The position numbers and the translations under genes were made by a program. From positions 62,001-126,000 of the forward strand of contig JAJCZV010000062.1 of NCBI GenBank assembly GCA_029262175.1: a DNA stretch of 64,000 nucleotides, written 5' to 3'. The notes below the pieces were generated by a model. That model saw nothing but the letters and a program-made list of their open reading frames with translations, was not told where the DNA came from and ran no database searches. Numbering within the stretch: position 1 is the first letter of the stretch; every line of letters begins with the position of its first letter. This DNA comes from Gemmatimonadota bacterium. GTDB lineage: Bacteria > Gemmatimonadota > Gemmatimonadetes > Palauibacterales > Palauibacteraceae. Below, piece by piece: positions 8,870 through 18,096 of this stretch.

Positions 8870-10357
8870 CTAGCGCGTCACGCGGGTCGCCCGCCACAGC
8901 GCGGCGAGCCCGAAGACGCCGAACAAGACGTTTGGCGACCACATGGCCCACACCGGCGATATCAAACGTCGGTCCGCCAATTTTTCGCCCCCGACAAGCG
9001 CGATGTAGTACGCCGTAAAGAAGGCGAGACTGACGCCGACCACGAGTCCCACGCCAGCGCGTGGGTAGCGAACGGCGATCGGCGCCCCGATCAACACGAA
9101 AACGATACACGCGGCCGGGATCGACCCCTTTTTATGGATCTCGATCTTGAATTTGTTGATTTGGCGGTGCCCCGCGTCCTCGCGTTCGCGGTAGGCACGG
9201 AACTGGTTGCTCGCGTCCACGGAGCTATGGAATCGGATCGCCGCATCTCGCCCCGCTCGAGCCGCGGAATCCGCGGGGATCGCGACCCCCTTTTCTTGCG
9301 GGTCGTAGAACGGTCGCGCGGCCTCGGCGTCGACATTGGAGGCGACCGGCGACGCGTCTTGGTTCGCCGACAGCGGAGCATCCTCGTTCGCCTGCGCGGG
9401 CACACCTTCGTTCGCATCAGCCGCCGCCTCTTCGCCCTCAGCCGCCGCGCCCTCGCTTTCGAGCGTCTGGCGAAACGTGGTCAAGACGCGGGTGATTTCG
9501 ACCGCATAGGCCCGGCTTTCGATCCGCGCCCTCGCCGCCTGGTCCTCGCCTTTGCGAGCTTCGATCGTCATCTGCCCGATGGTCATCTCGCGGTCGCTGC
9601 GAAACGCGTTGATGGTGTCTCTCTCGAGCGCGTTGGCCACGTCCGGCACTCGCATCACCATGCGGCCGAACTCGATGCGCTGGAAGCCCTCGGGACGGGT
9701 GTTCGGCCGCTCTTGGAGGATGCCGTCTTGTAGATCGAGGTAGAGGTCCTCGCCTTCCTGATCAAACGCCATCAGACCGGCGTCCGAGTAGATGGTCCGG
9801 CTCTGTTGGCCGTCGCGCTCATCGTAGATGACGGCGTCACCCAGCGTGCTGGTCTCTCGATCTACGGTCCCAGGTTGCACGTACAGCCGGGAAGGAAGAA
9901 CCTCGTTGATGGCTCGTTCCCGCAAATAGAACGTGGGTTTCTTGCGACCGATGCCCGTGAGTAGCACTTGAAGGTGGTGGTTCGACTCGGGAAGGATCGT
10001 GTTGTTGAACCATGTCATCCCACCCGCGAGGATCACGGAGGCGAGAAGAATCGGTGCCATCACGCGAGCCAGCGGGATGCCGCTTGCCCGAATCGCGGTA
10101 ATCTCGAAGTCGCCTTCGAGCCGGTTGAAGGCATACAGCACGGTGATGAGGACCGCCATCGGGAGCGTCTGCGCCAAGATGAAGGGCACCGAATATACGA
10201 AGACTTCGGCGATCACCGTCCAGTGGAGATCCTTGCCGATCAGACCCGCGAACCGCTTGCTGACCTGGTCGAGTAACAGCAATAGCGTCACGCCCGTCAC
10301 CGCGAACAGAAACGGTGCCGCATGAAGACTCAACAGATAGCGGGTGAGGATTCGCAT
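8870..10357 (-). CDS. lptF: LPS export permease LptF (YjgP/YjgQ family) with a low-complexity insert
   Basis: 495 residues, long for a family that usually runs 360-380. It opens with MRILTRYLLSLHAAPF and has membrane helices at about 15-120 and in the last 110 residues, with the family signature FEITAIRASGIPL. The extra length is mainly an Ala/Glu/Asn/Asp-rich stretch around residues 315-360, with repeated AxANEDAP-like units, between the jellyroll and the C-terminal helices. That puts it on the periplasmic side. First gene of the lptF-lptG pair. The role is the same as LptG: a half channel for LPS extraction. Confidence 0.88.
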   Translation of the reverse strand: MRILTRYLLSLHAAPFLFAVTGVTLLLLLDQVSKRFAGLIGKDLHWTVIAEVFVYSVPFILAQTLPMAVLITVLYAFNRLEGDFEITAIRASGIPLARVMAPILLASVILAGGMTWFNNTILPESNHHLQVLLTGIGRKKPTFYLRERAINEVLPSRLYVQPGTVDRETSTLGDAVIYDERDGQQSRTIYSDAGLMAFDQEGEDLYLDLQDGILQERPNTRPEGFQRIEFGRMVMRVPDVANALERDTINAFRSDREMTIGQMTIEARKGEDQAARARIESRAYAVEITRVLTTFRQTLESEGAAAEGEEAAADANEGVPAQANEDAPLSANQDASPVASNVDAEAARPFYDPQEKGVAIPADSAARAGRDAAIRFHSSVDASNQFRAYREREDAGHRQINKFKIEIHKKGSIPAACIVFVLIGAPIAVRYPRAGVGLVVGVSLAFFTAYYIALVGGEKLADRRLISPVWAMWSPNVLFGVFGLAALWRATRVTR

Positions 10358-10477
10358 CGCTCGACGTTACAGTACGGGTCATGTTTTGTCAGCCGGCGCC
10401 GGTACAGGCACTACCAGTCAACGTCCAGGGAGATCCGTTCGTGCACACTCGCACCATGCCCGTGACCCGGTGGTCGC

Positions 10478-11518
10478 GTGCCCCTGCTTGAAGGAAACCT
10501 GCCGGTCCCGGCGCGTGTGGCGATCGTGCGCATGAGCGCCATCGGCGACTGCGTTCACGCGCTGCCGGTCATCGCATCTTTGCGTCGGGCCTGGCCGCAG
10601 ACCCACATCACCTGGGTGATCCAGCCCCTCCCCCAAACGCTGATGGGCGGTCGCCCCGACGTGGACGAGTTCATCGAATTCCGACGTTCGCTGGGCTGGA
10701 AGGCCTATTCGGACTTTCGCCGTCGCCTGGGGCGTCGTTCCTACGATCTGGTGATCAACCTGCACCCCGTCTTCAAGGGAGGTCTCGTAACTCGATGGTT
10801 GCCGGCGCCGGTGAAACTGGGGTTCGACCGGGGACGAGCCTCCGACCTCAGTTGGCTGGCGACCAATCGAAGCCTGCCTCCGAGGTCGACCGCCCATGCG
10901 CAGGACGAATTCTTCGAGTTCCTCGACGCGCTCGACGTTCCCGTCCTTCGAGAGTGGAGCTTCTACTTCACCGAGGAGGAGCGCCGGGAGCAGTCGGCTT
11001 GGCTCGAATCGATCGAGCGCCCCGTCTTGGCGATCGTGATTCGAAGCGCGCACAAGGAAAAGGATTGGATCCTGGCCCGTCACGCTCGGGTAATCGACGT
11101 GGCCCGGGAGGAGTTGGGGTTGGAGCCCATCCTCGTGGGCGGCCCGAGCGAGCGGGAGGACGCAGAGCGTTTGAGGCAGTTGTGCGCCACCCCGCCGAGG
11201 GTGGAAATGGAGTCCGATCTCCGGAGGCTCGCGTGGGTGCTCGACGCGAGCGCGCTCGTTCTGGGGCCGGACACGGGACCCCTCCACATTGCCGTGGCGC
11301 TCGGACGGCCGACCATTGGACTGTATGGTACCACGGATCCCAGGCGACACGGCCCGTACGAACGCTTTGCCGAATTGACGATCGATCGGTACTCGAGCGG
11401 GGGGGAAGTCGCCGTTTCGCGCACCAAACGCGCCGGCAACATGGCGAAAATTTCTGAACGCGACGTGCTAGAGAAACTCGAATTGGCTGTGTCTCGGTAT
11501 GTGGGGGCAGGGGCGTAA
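10478..11518 (+). CDS. glycosyltransferase family 9, lipopolysaccharide heptosyltransferase-like
   Basis: 346 residues. It resembles WaaC/WaaF/RfaQ enzymes that add ADP-heptose to the LPS inner core on the cytoplasmic face. The N terminus has the family signature VRMSAIGDCVHALPVI, and the C-terminal half has LVLGPDTGPLHIAVALGRPTIGLYG, the nucleotide-sugar binding loop. The start is uncertain: GTG at 10478 gives the longest frame, while GTG at 10517 would start just before the conserved strand. Neither has a good ribosome binding site. Its stop is two bases before the PorX-like gene, so the two are almost certainly co-transcribed. The acceptor sugar cannot be read from sequence. Confidence 0.87.
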   Translation: MPLLEGNLPVPARVAIVRMSAIGDCVHALPVIASLRRAWPQTHITWVIQPLPQTLMGGRPDVDEFIEFRRSLGWKAYSDFRRRLGRRSYDLVINLHPVFKGGLVTRWLPAPVKLGFDRGRASDLSWLATNRSLPPRSTAHAQDEFFEFLDALDVPVLREWSFYFTEEERREQSAWLESIERPVLAIVIRSAHKEKDWILARHARVIDVAREELGLEPILVGGPSEREDAERLRQLCATPPRVEMESDLRRLAWVLDASALVLGPDTGPLHIAVALGRPTIGLYGTTDPRRHGPYERFAELTIDRYSSGGEVAVSRTKRAGNMAKISERDVLEKLELAVSRYVGAGA

Positions 11519-11520
11519 AG

Positions 11521-13092
11521 ATGGAAGCTGCGAAGTCGAAAGCCGGGCGGATCCTCTGGGTCGATGATGAGGTCGACTTACTGCGTCCACACCTCATGCT
11601 CCTGCGTGCGGAGGGCTATCAAGTCGACCCCATCATGAATGGTCAGGACGCGCTAGAGCTCCTTTCCAACAGCTCCTACGACTTGGTTCTCCTCGACGAA
11701 CAGATGCCCGGTCTCCGCGGGATCGAAGTGTTGGACCTCGTGCGCCGGTTCGCGCCTCGGCTGCCCATCGTCATGGTCACGAAGAGCGAAGAAGACTCGA
11801 CGATGCATGAGGCGATCGGCCGCAGAGCCGATGACTACATCGTCAAGCCGACCAGCCCCCGACAAGTCTTGTCGGTCGTAACGCGAATCCTTGCCGGACC
11901 GGCGCTGCGCCACGAGCAAATCGCGCGGGACTTTTCGCGTCGCTTCGGGGAGCTGCGCGAACTTCTTTCGTCCGCGCGTAGCTGGGCGGACTTGGCCGGT
12001 CTCTACTCCGAACTCATCGACTGGGATCTCAAGCTCGAAGAGGCGGGGGAGTCCGGTCTTCGGGACATCCTTCAAGGGCTGATGACCGACTTGAGCCGCG
12101 GCTTCTGCGACGTGGTCGAGGCCCGATATGGAGAATGGGTCCATGAGGGCGGGGACGATGGTCCGGCGTTTTCCGTCGACGTCATTCCGCGGTTCTTCGC
12201 GCCACTTCTCACAGAGGATCCCGTAGCGCTCATTGTCGTCATGGACTGTATGCGACTGGGACAATGGCGCGCGATCATGCCACTGGTCAGTGAGTTCTTC
12301 GAGATCGAGGAACAGCTCTATGCGTCGATTCTTCCCACCGCGACGCCTTACGCACGAAACGCGATCTTCGGAGGCGTCTTTCCCGACGAACTGGCGGAGA
12401 TGCGTCCAGACTGGTGGGAGAGGGGCGATGAGATCGGGTACAACTCGTTCGAAGACCAACTCTTCGAACAGCTGATTCAAAAGACGCTCGGCGAGAAGCT
12501 CCCGACGCACTACGAAAAGATCTTCTCGGGTGAACAGGGCGAGAAGATGTTGGGGCGCCTGAGCAACTATCTGTCGAGTCCGTCGGCGACTGCGCTCGTG
12601 TTCGGTTTTGTAGACATGCTGACGCACGGGCGAGCGGAGTCGCGTTTGATTTGGGAGATGGCCAGAGATACCAGCGCGCTACGCTCCTTGACCGTAACGT
12701 GGTTCGAGCGCTCTCCCGCATTTCGCGCTCTCAAGCTCGCCGCCAAGCGAGGGGTCCGCGTCCTCATCACGACCGATCACGGATCGCTTCATTGCCACCG
12801 ACCGGCGACGATCTACGCGAAGCGCGATGCGACGGCGAACCTACGCTATAAGTTCGGTGACGACCTTCGGGTCGAGAACCCGCGCGCGGTCTTCATGACC
12901 TCTGACGCGGACGAGCTCCGGCTCCCTCCGGGCGGTCTCAAGCGCACGGTCGCGCTGTGCCGGGAGGACTATTTCTTCGTCTACCCGACCAAGCTTCGCG
13001 AGTATCAAAACCGCTATCGTGACAGCTTTCTGCACGGAGGGGTCAGTCCCGACGAGATGGTCTTGCCCGCCGCCTTGTTGACGCCGCGTTGA
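11521..13092 (+). CDS. porX: PorX-type response regulator with PglZ phosphodiesterase domain
   Basis: 523 residues, the length of Bacteroidota PorX (about 520). Residues 10-130 are a receiver domain with the acidic pair D15/D16, phospho-acceptor D59 in LVLLDEQMPG, and K109. A helical linker follows. Residues about 230-520 are a PglZ domain of the alkaline phosphatase superfamily, with VVMDCMRLGQW, the PTAT stretch at 272-275 followed by YARNAIFGG (where the catalytic Thr falls), and TTDHGS with D419/H420 as metal ligands. PorX controls the type IX secretion system in Bacteroidota, and its PglZ domain has been shown to cleave (oligo)nucleotide substrates. Here it sits inside an LPS-assembly operon and overlaps the MsbA-like gene by four bases. 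No PorY kinase or por gene is nearby. Confidence 0.88.
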   Translation: MEAAKSKAGRILWVDDEVDLLRPHLMLLRAEGYQVDPIMNGQDALELLSNSSYDLVLLDEQMPGLRGIEVLDLVRRFAPRLPIVMVTKSEEDSTMHEAIGRRADDYIVKPTSPRQVLSVVTRILAGPALRHEQIARDFSRRFGELRELLSSARSWADLAGLYSELIDWDLKLEEAGESGLRDILQGLMTDLSRGFCDVVEARYGEWVHEGGDDGPAFSVDVIPRFFAPLLTEDPVALIVVMDCMRLGQWRAIMPLVSEFFEIEEQLYASILPTATPYARNAIFGGVFPDELAEMRPDWWERGDEIGYNSFEDQLFEQLIQKTLGEKLPTHYEKIFSGEQGEKMLGRLSNYLSSPSATALVFGFVDMLTHGRAESRLIWEMARDTSALRSLTVTWFERSPAFRALKLAAKRGVRVLITTDHGSLHCHRPATIYAKRDATANLRYKFGDDLRVENPRAVFMTSDADELRLPPGGLKRTVALCREDYFFVYPTKLREYQNRYRDSFLHGGVSPDEMVLPAALLTPR

Positions 13093-14936
13093 CGAAAACA
13101 CCTTGGGGGGCGAACGACGGAAGAGGGTCCTTCCGTCGACTGTTGGGCTTCCTCGGCCCGTATCGCTGGGTCTTCGTCGGAAGCGTGGCCCTCGGAGTCG
13201 TGGCGGCCTTCTTCGAGGCGTTCAGCCTCCTGTTGTTGATCCCGTTTCTTCGCTCGCTCTTTGGCATGGGTGCGCTGCTCCCCGAGGGGGGAAGAAACGC
13301 GGCCGAGCGTTTTATCGACGACGTTGCGGGCCGGTGGCTCGTCGGTGTCGAGGGGCTCGAGGGCCTCCGCGTCGTTTGCCTGTTGGTCATCATCGCGATT
13401 CTTCTCAAAAACGTGTGCCTCTACGCGGCGGGTGTGCTCGCGGTCCACGTCCGAGAATCGTTTGCCAGAGATCTGCGAAACGCCGTTCAAGCTCGAGTGC
13501 AGCGTCTCCCGATGGCGTACCTCGAACGCCAAAAGGTAGGGCAGCTCTTGGCGCGCGTGATGACCGATACGAAGGAAGCGAAATCCACCGTCACCGACGG
13601 TCTCGCTTCCGCCGTTCGACAGATCGCAACCGTACTCGCCTACGGGGTGGCGCTGTTCGCCCTGTCCTGGTCCCTCGCTCTCATGGCACTGGTGTTGGTC
13701 CCGATCGTACTGGCGGCTCTGGGTCCGCTGCTCTCTCGACTCCGGCGGGGATTCCGAGGCGTCTTCTTCGAGCAGGGAGAACTCATGAGCTCGCTGCAGG
13801 AGAACCTGAGTGGCGTGCGTCTCGTGAAGGCGTGGGGCGCCGAGGCTTTTGAGGAAGGTCGCTTCCAAGCCAAGTCCGACCGGCTCGCCCGGCGATTCGT
13901 TCGCACCGCCGCCGCTCAGCAGCTCGCCTCTCCGTTGTCGGAGGTCTTGGCCTCGGGCGTGGCGATGGGTCTCGTCTGGCTGGGCGCCGTCTTCGTCATC
14001 GACTCGGGATCGCTTGGACCCGAACAGTTCCTCGCCTTCGTCACCATCGCGCTGCGCGCGATTTCACCGGTCAAGGCGTTAACGCAGTATCCGGCGACGC
14101 TGCAGCAGGGACTCGCCGCGGGCGACCGCTTTCTCGAGATCCTCGACGAGCCCACGGAGCCATCAGGCGGAACCAAGGTCATGACCCCGCTCGAACACGG
14201 CATCCGCTTCGAGGACGTGACCTTCGGCTACGGTGACGAGCCGCCTGTGCTCGAGGGCCTGGACCTCTGGATCGAACGCGGCCAAGTCGTGGCCCTCGTC
14301 GGGCCGTCCGGCGGTGGGAAGACGACCCTCGTCGATCTTCTCCCCAGGTTCGGGGATCCACAGGGTGGTCGAATCACCATCGATGGCACCGACATTCGCG
14401 AGTTGACTCGCGCCTCGCTACGCGCGTCGATCGGGTTGGTCAGCCAGGATACGACCCTGCTGCACGACACGGTTTCGGCCAACATCGCTTATGGGGAGCC
14501 GGATCGAGCGACCGCGGACATCGTGGCGGCTGCGAGGGCCGCGCACGCGCACGAGTTCATCGAAGACCTCCCAGAGGGCTATGACACGCTTCTCGGGGAT
14601 CGCGGCGTTCGACTCTCCGGTGGACAGCGGCAGCGCATTGGAATCGCGCGGGCCGTGCTTCGCGATCCTCCCATCTTGATCCTGGACGAGGCGACGTCCG
14701 CGCTGGACGCGGAGAGCGAGGCCGCGGTGCAGGACGCGCTCGAACATCTGTTCCGAAAGCGCACGGTCATCGTGATTGCTCACCGGCTGTCGACCGTCCG
14801 CGAGGCCGATCGGATCTTTGTCTTGGAGGCGGGGAGGATTGTCGACTCGGGCGCCCACAGGGTCCTCATCGAGCGTGACGGACCCTATCGTCGGTTGTTC
14901 GGCCAGCAGATCGAGCCTTCGGTCCCGGTGGGGTGA
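13089..14936 (+). CDS. MsbA-like ABC exporter (fused permease-ATPase)
   Basis: 615 residues. An N-terminal exporter transmembrane domain (about 20-330, six helices) is fused to an ATPase domain. Walker A GPSGGGKTT starts at residue 405, the signature LSGGQRQRIG at 509 and Walker B ILILDEATSALD near 528; the H-loop is VIAHRLST. Half-transporters of this layout flip lipid A-core (MsbA) or other lipids and peptides. The neighbours (heptosyltransferase, LpxL-like acyltransferase) favour lipid A-core as substrate. The start is TTG inside TTGA, overlapping the porX-like stop, so translation is coupled. Multidrug or lipid-linked oligosaccharide transport cannot be excluded. Confidence 0.9.
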   Translation: MTKTPWGANDGRGSFRRLLGFLGPYRWVFVGSVALGVVAAFFEAFSLLLLIPFLRSLFGMGALLPEGGRNAAERFIDDVAGRWLVGVEGLEGLRVVCLLVIIAILLKNVCLYAAGVLAVHVRESFARDLRNAVQARVQRLPMAYLERQKVGQLLARVMTDTKEAKSTVTDGLASAVRQIATVLAYGVALFALSWSLALMALVLVPIVLAALGPLLSRLRRGFRGVFFEQGELMSSLQENLSGVRLVKAWGAEAFEEGRFQAKSDRLARRFVRTAAAQQLASPLSEVLASGVAMGLVWLGAVFVIDSGSLGPEQFLAFVTIALRAISPVKALTQYPATLQQGLAAGDRFLEILDEPTEPSGGTKVMTPLEHGIRFEDVTFGYGDEPPVLEGLDLWIERGQVVALVGPSGGGKTTLVDLLPRFGDPQGGRITIDGTDIRELTRASLRASIGLVSQDTTLLHDTVSANIAYGEPDRATADIVAAARAAHAHEFIEDLPEGYDTLLGDRGVRLSGGQRQRIGIARAVLRDPPILILDEATSALDAESEAAVQDALEHLFRKRTVIVIAHRLSTVREADRIFVLEAGRIVDSGAHRVLIERDGPYRRLFGQQIEPSVPVG

Positions 14937-15868
14937 CCCCGTCGACGGATGCGGGGGCAGCGGGGCTGGCTGATCGCCTCGCGGCGCTCGGGCTGTGGAC
15001 GTTCGAAACCGCGCTTCGAATTCTCCCGAGAACGAGCGGCCGGTCCGCCGGACGCGCCCTGGGGTGGGTGGCGTACCACGTATTCCGGGTTCGTCGAACT
15101 GCGGTCGAGTCGCAGCTAGCCGCGAGTTTTCCCGCCGCGAGCCCCGAATGGGTCCGGGCGACCGCACGCCAGTGCTATCGACACTTTGGTGAGGAATTCG
15201 CGACGTTGGGTGGTGGGGCGAAGCACATCGATCCGGCGCTCGATGGCGTGGTCGATGCGGATGGGGCCGCCGCCCTGCTGAAGGGTGAAGACGATCGGGC
15301 GGGGGCGATCATCGTGCTCGGCCACATGGGGAATTGGGAGCTTGCGGGCGCCGTCTTGAAGCGACTCGGGTTCCCACCCACGGCCGTCGCTCAAGAACAA
15401 GCGGGGGCCACTCGACGGCTCAACGCCATGAGGGCCCGCCTGGGGATCGAGATCCTGGATCGCCGAACATCGCCTCGGGTCTTGCTCCGGAGACTCTCGG
15501 AGGGGAACCTGCTCGCCCTGGTGGCGGATCAGCACGCGCCGAGCGGGTCGGTACGGTTGGACTTCTTGGGTCGGCCCGCTTGGACGACCTTGGGGCCGGC
15601 GCGGTTATCGATCGCCGCGGGCGTGCCGTTGTTCTTTTGCGCTCTCGTTCGCGAGGGTGATGGTCATAGGTTCCACCTACGCGCTTTGGGAGCCCCTACG
15701 GCGGCCGTCGGCGAGGTGCCAGAAGTCGCGTTGACACGGGCCTGGGTCCGGGCGCTCGAGACCGAGATTCGCGCTCGCCCGGAGCAGTATTTTTGGTTCC
15801 ACCGCAGGTGGAAGCGGACGGGCGCCGCCAAAGAGGCAAGCGGAACGTTGGACTACACGCAGACGTAG
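14933..15868 (+). CDS. LpxL/HtrB-like lipid A acyltransferase
   Basis: 311 residues. Belongs to the lysophospholipid acyltransferase superfamily, HtrB/LpxL/LpxM branch, which adds secondary acyl chains to lipid A at the inner membrane. The HX4E catalytic motif is H131-M-G-N-W-E136 in LGHMGNWEL. A conserved VADQHAPSG segment and the final QYFWFHRRWKR are also typical of the branch. Start GTG overlaps the stop of the exporter gene (GTGA). The first 45 residues are hydrophobic to amphipathic and probably anchor the protein. It fits the lipid A pathway of the surrounding operon. Confidence 0.88.
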   Translation: MTPSTDAGAAGLADRLAALGLWTFETALRILPRTSGRSAGRALGWVAYHVFRVRRTAVESQLAASFPAASPEWVRATARQCYRHFGEEFATLGGGAKHIDPALDGVVDADGAAALLKGEDDRAGAIIVLGHMGNWELAGAVLKRLGFPPTAVAQEQAGATRRLNAMRARLGIEILDRRTSPRVLLRRLSEGNLLALVADQHAPSGSVRLDFLGRPAWTTLGPARLSIAAGVPLFFCALVREGDGHRFHLRALGAPTAAVGEVPEVALTRAWVRALETEIRARPEQYFWFHRRWKRTGAAKEASGTLDYTQT

Positions 15869-15901
15869 AAAACCCAATCGGTTCGAGAGAATAGGTAGAG
15901 C

Positions 15902-16654
15902 GTGATCTACATCGGGATTCCAGTACACAACGAACGCGACACGATCGGACCCCTGCTGTGGCGGATCCGCGAACTCCTGTATGGAGAGCAGAGGGAGTTC
16001 CACGTGATGGTCTGTGATGACGCGTCTGACGACGGAACGGCGGAATCCTTGGCGCAGTACCCGCCTACGTTACCCCTGACGCTGATTCGCAATGAACACC
16101 GCGTCGGGTACGCCGCCAGCTTGGAGCGCCTGATTCGGGCGACCCTCGAGCGCTCGACGTATCCAAAACGGGATGCGCTCGTAACGGTGCAAGCGGACTT
16201 CTCCGACCCGCCGGAACGGATCCCCGACATGATTCGCCACTTTGAGGGCGGCGCGGATTTGGTCACGGTCGCTCGGCGGACGGACGAGCCGCGCCCGCGC
16301 CGGCTGACGCGTCTGGGGGGGAAGTTCCTTGCCAGAGGCCTGCGCCCACCCGATGTCACGGACCCCTATGCGAGCCTCCGACTCTACCGCCTGTTCGCCC
16401 TTGGCCGCGCGCTCGAAAGGTCGGGCCGGGAGGGTGCGATGCTCCGATACGAGGGCTGGGCCGCAAACGCTGAAGTGTTGCTCCGGGTATGGCCGTTCTT
16501 GCGTCGGTTCGAAGAGGTGCCGGCCGAGCCCGCCGAGGAGCGTCGATACCGGCCTTCCCGTTTTCGCCCTTCGGGTGAACTACGGGGGCTGATGCGAGCG
16601 AGTCGAGATCCGGCGCTGAGAGAACTCGGCCGAGAGGACTCGGAGGCCGCGTGA
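15902..16654 (+). CDS. glycosyltransferase family 2
   Basis: 250 residues, GT-A fold. It begins directly with the first strand (MIYIGIPVHNERDTIG) and has the nucleotide-binding DDASDDGT motif near residue 40, then QADFSDPPERIP in place of the usual DxD region, like dolichol-phosphate mannosyltransferase/polyprenol-phosphate type enzymes. No membrane helices are visible. GTG start at 15902 with a weak AGGTAGAG upstream. It lies 33 bases after the acyltransferase gene and overlaps the DUF3108 gene by four bases. Donor and acceptor are unknown; envelope glycan synthesis is inferred from context. Confidence 0.83.
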   Translation: MIYIGIPVHNERDTIGPLLWRIRELLYGEQREFHVMVCDDASDDGTAESLAQYPPTLPLTLIRNEHRVGYAASLERLIRATLERSTYPKRDALVTVQADFSDPPERIPDMIRHFEGGADLVTVARRTDEPRPRRLTRLGGKFLARGLRPPDVTDPYASLRLYRLFALGRALERSGREGAMLRYEGWAANAEVLLRVWPFLRRFEEVPAEPAEERRYRPSRFRPSGELRGLMRASRDPALRELGREDSEAA

Positions 16655-17466
16655 TCAGGAGATTTTCGTCGACCCCGGCCGCGATGGCGGTCCTCGCTAC
16701 GTCCATCGGGTTGGCTGTTACCCCGATCGCGGCGCAGGCACCGACCGACGAAAGCGAGCAGTTCGCCGTCGAGTGGCCGTTTCAGACGGGTGAGGCCGCG
16801 CGCTACGATGTGTCGTTCGGACCGGTGAAGGTCGGCGAGGCCTACCTGCGAATCGAAGCTTCAGAATCGATCCGAAACACACCCACCTTGCGTTTGTCGT
16901 TCGAACTCGACGGTGGGCCGTTCTTCTACAAGATCGATGACCGCACCGTAAGCTGGCTCGCGCTAGACCCTTACCGATCCGTTCGGTTTGAACAGGTCCT
17001 CAAGGAGGGCGGGTATGAACGTCATCGTCGCTACGAGCTCGACCACGACGTGCAAACGGTCACGCGCGAGGATTGGGACGAAACCGCTGGGACATATCGT
17101 CCCCACGAGACCGAGGTGGACGAGCCGATTCCCGAAGGCGCGCTGGATGAAATCTCCTACCTTTTCCTGATCCGAACCTTGCCGCTCGAAGTCGGGCGCA
17201 CGTATCACTTTGACCGCTATTTTGAAGACGAGGGCAACCCCGTGTTGGTGCGCGTCCTTCGAGAGGAGCGCGTCCGAGTCCGCGCCGGGACCTTCGACAC
17301 GATCGTGGTCCAGCCCGTTATTCAGAGCAGCGGCCTGTTCGGCGAAGGTGGTGAAGGAGAGGTCTACCTGACCAACGACGACCGGCGCCTCATCGTCCAG
17401 CTCAAGACCAAGATGAAGGTCGGTGAACTCAACATGTTCCTGCGAGACTTCGATTTGGGTGGTTAA
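16651..17466 (+). CDS. DUF3108 domain secreted protein
   Basis: 271 residues. The N-terminal signal peptide (hydrophobic run at about 10-30 ending IAAQA) predicts export to the periplasm. The rest matches DUF3108, a predicted beta-rich fold, with the opening GEAARYDVSFGPVKVGEA and the later RYFEDEGNPVLVRVLREERV. The function of this family is unknown, and members are often found among envelope and LPS genes, as here. GTG start within GTGA overlaps the stop of the glycosyltransferase gene. It is the last gene of the block starting at 10478. Confidence 0.8.
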   Translation: MIRRFSSTPAAMAVLATSIGLAVTPIAAQAPTDESEQFAVEWPFQTGEAARYDVSFGPVKVGEAYLRIEASESIRNTPTLRLSFELDGGPFFYKIDDRTVSWLALDPYRSVRFEQVLKEGGYERHRRYELDHDVQTVTREDWDETAGTYRPHETEVDEPIPEGALDEISYLFLIRTLPLEVGRTYHFDRYFEDEGNPVLVRVLREERVRVRAGTFDTIVVQPVIQSSGLFGEGGEGEVYLTNDDRRLIVQLKTKMKVGELNMFLRDFDLGG

Positions 17467-17620
17467 CCCGCGCGGTCCCGAAAACCGGCCCGGCGGTCGG
17501 CCCCGAACGATTTCTTTGCCGCGCATGGCCTGTCCCCGTTAGATTGACGCCCGCTCCGAACCTCGATGGGCTGTCCAGTCCTATCCGCTCCGGATCTTCC
17601 GACACTAACCAGGAGGTGCC

Positions 17621-17956
17621 TTGAGTAAGGGAAGCTTTACACCAGATTCGCTTGACCGGGCTCGCGATGAGCTCTTTAGTCATATCCGTCGTTGCGGCGT
17701 CTTGGATGCAGAGAACGACCAACGCGATGAGTGGTTTGACGACACCATCCAGTACATCGGTGAGCGCTACCCCGAACTGGGGCCTCCTCAGCTTACCGAG
17801 CTAAGGAAGATCGGCGAGCGATACTGCGCCCCCGCCATCCCGCAAGGTGGTCTCGCCGCGATGAACCAGGAGTCAGAGGATGCCGGGGCCGAGGTGGCCG
17901 TGGCGGAAGTCGAAGTCGCCGAAGTGGTCGAACCTGACGAGGTAAGCGCAGCCTGA
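17621..17956 (+). CDS. small acidic hypothetical protein
   Basis: 111 residues, function not recognised. TTG start at 17621 is supported by a near-perfect ribosome binding site (AGGAGGT, two bases of spacer). The first 75 residues look globular and helical, with a conserved-looking ERYPELGPPQLTELRKIGERYC segment. The last 35 are a low-complexity Glu/Val/Ala tail (repeats of VAEVE). No signal peptide or membrane helix. It stands alone between the LPS block and the CNNM/CorC gene, about 150 bases from each. Confidence 0.65.
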   Translation: MSKGSFTPDSLDRARDELFSHIRRCGVLDAENDQRDEWFDDTIQYIGERYPELGPPQLTELRKIGERYCAPAIPQGGLAAMNQESEDAGAEVAVAEVEVAEVVEPDEVSAA

Positions 17957-18096
17957 ACGAACCGGCACCCCCGGACGACCCGGGGCCTATACCCGCCGGA
18001 TCGCACCGGCGACCGACCGTAGGCGGTACTCGCAAAGCGGTCCCATGGTCCGCGCCCTTCGGCGAACTCACATGTGCCCTCACCGGTGTGCTCTAG

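Noticed and set aside
17957..18096. Possible small RNA or tRNA between the acidic protein and the CNNM gene
   Set aside because: GC-rich inverted stretches are present but there is no consistent stem set or promoter.
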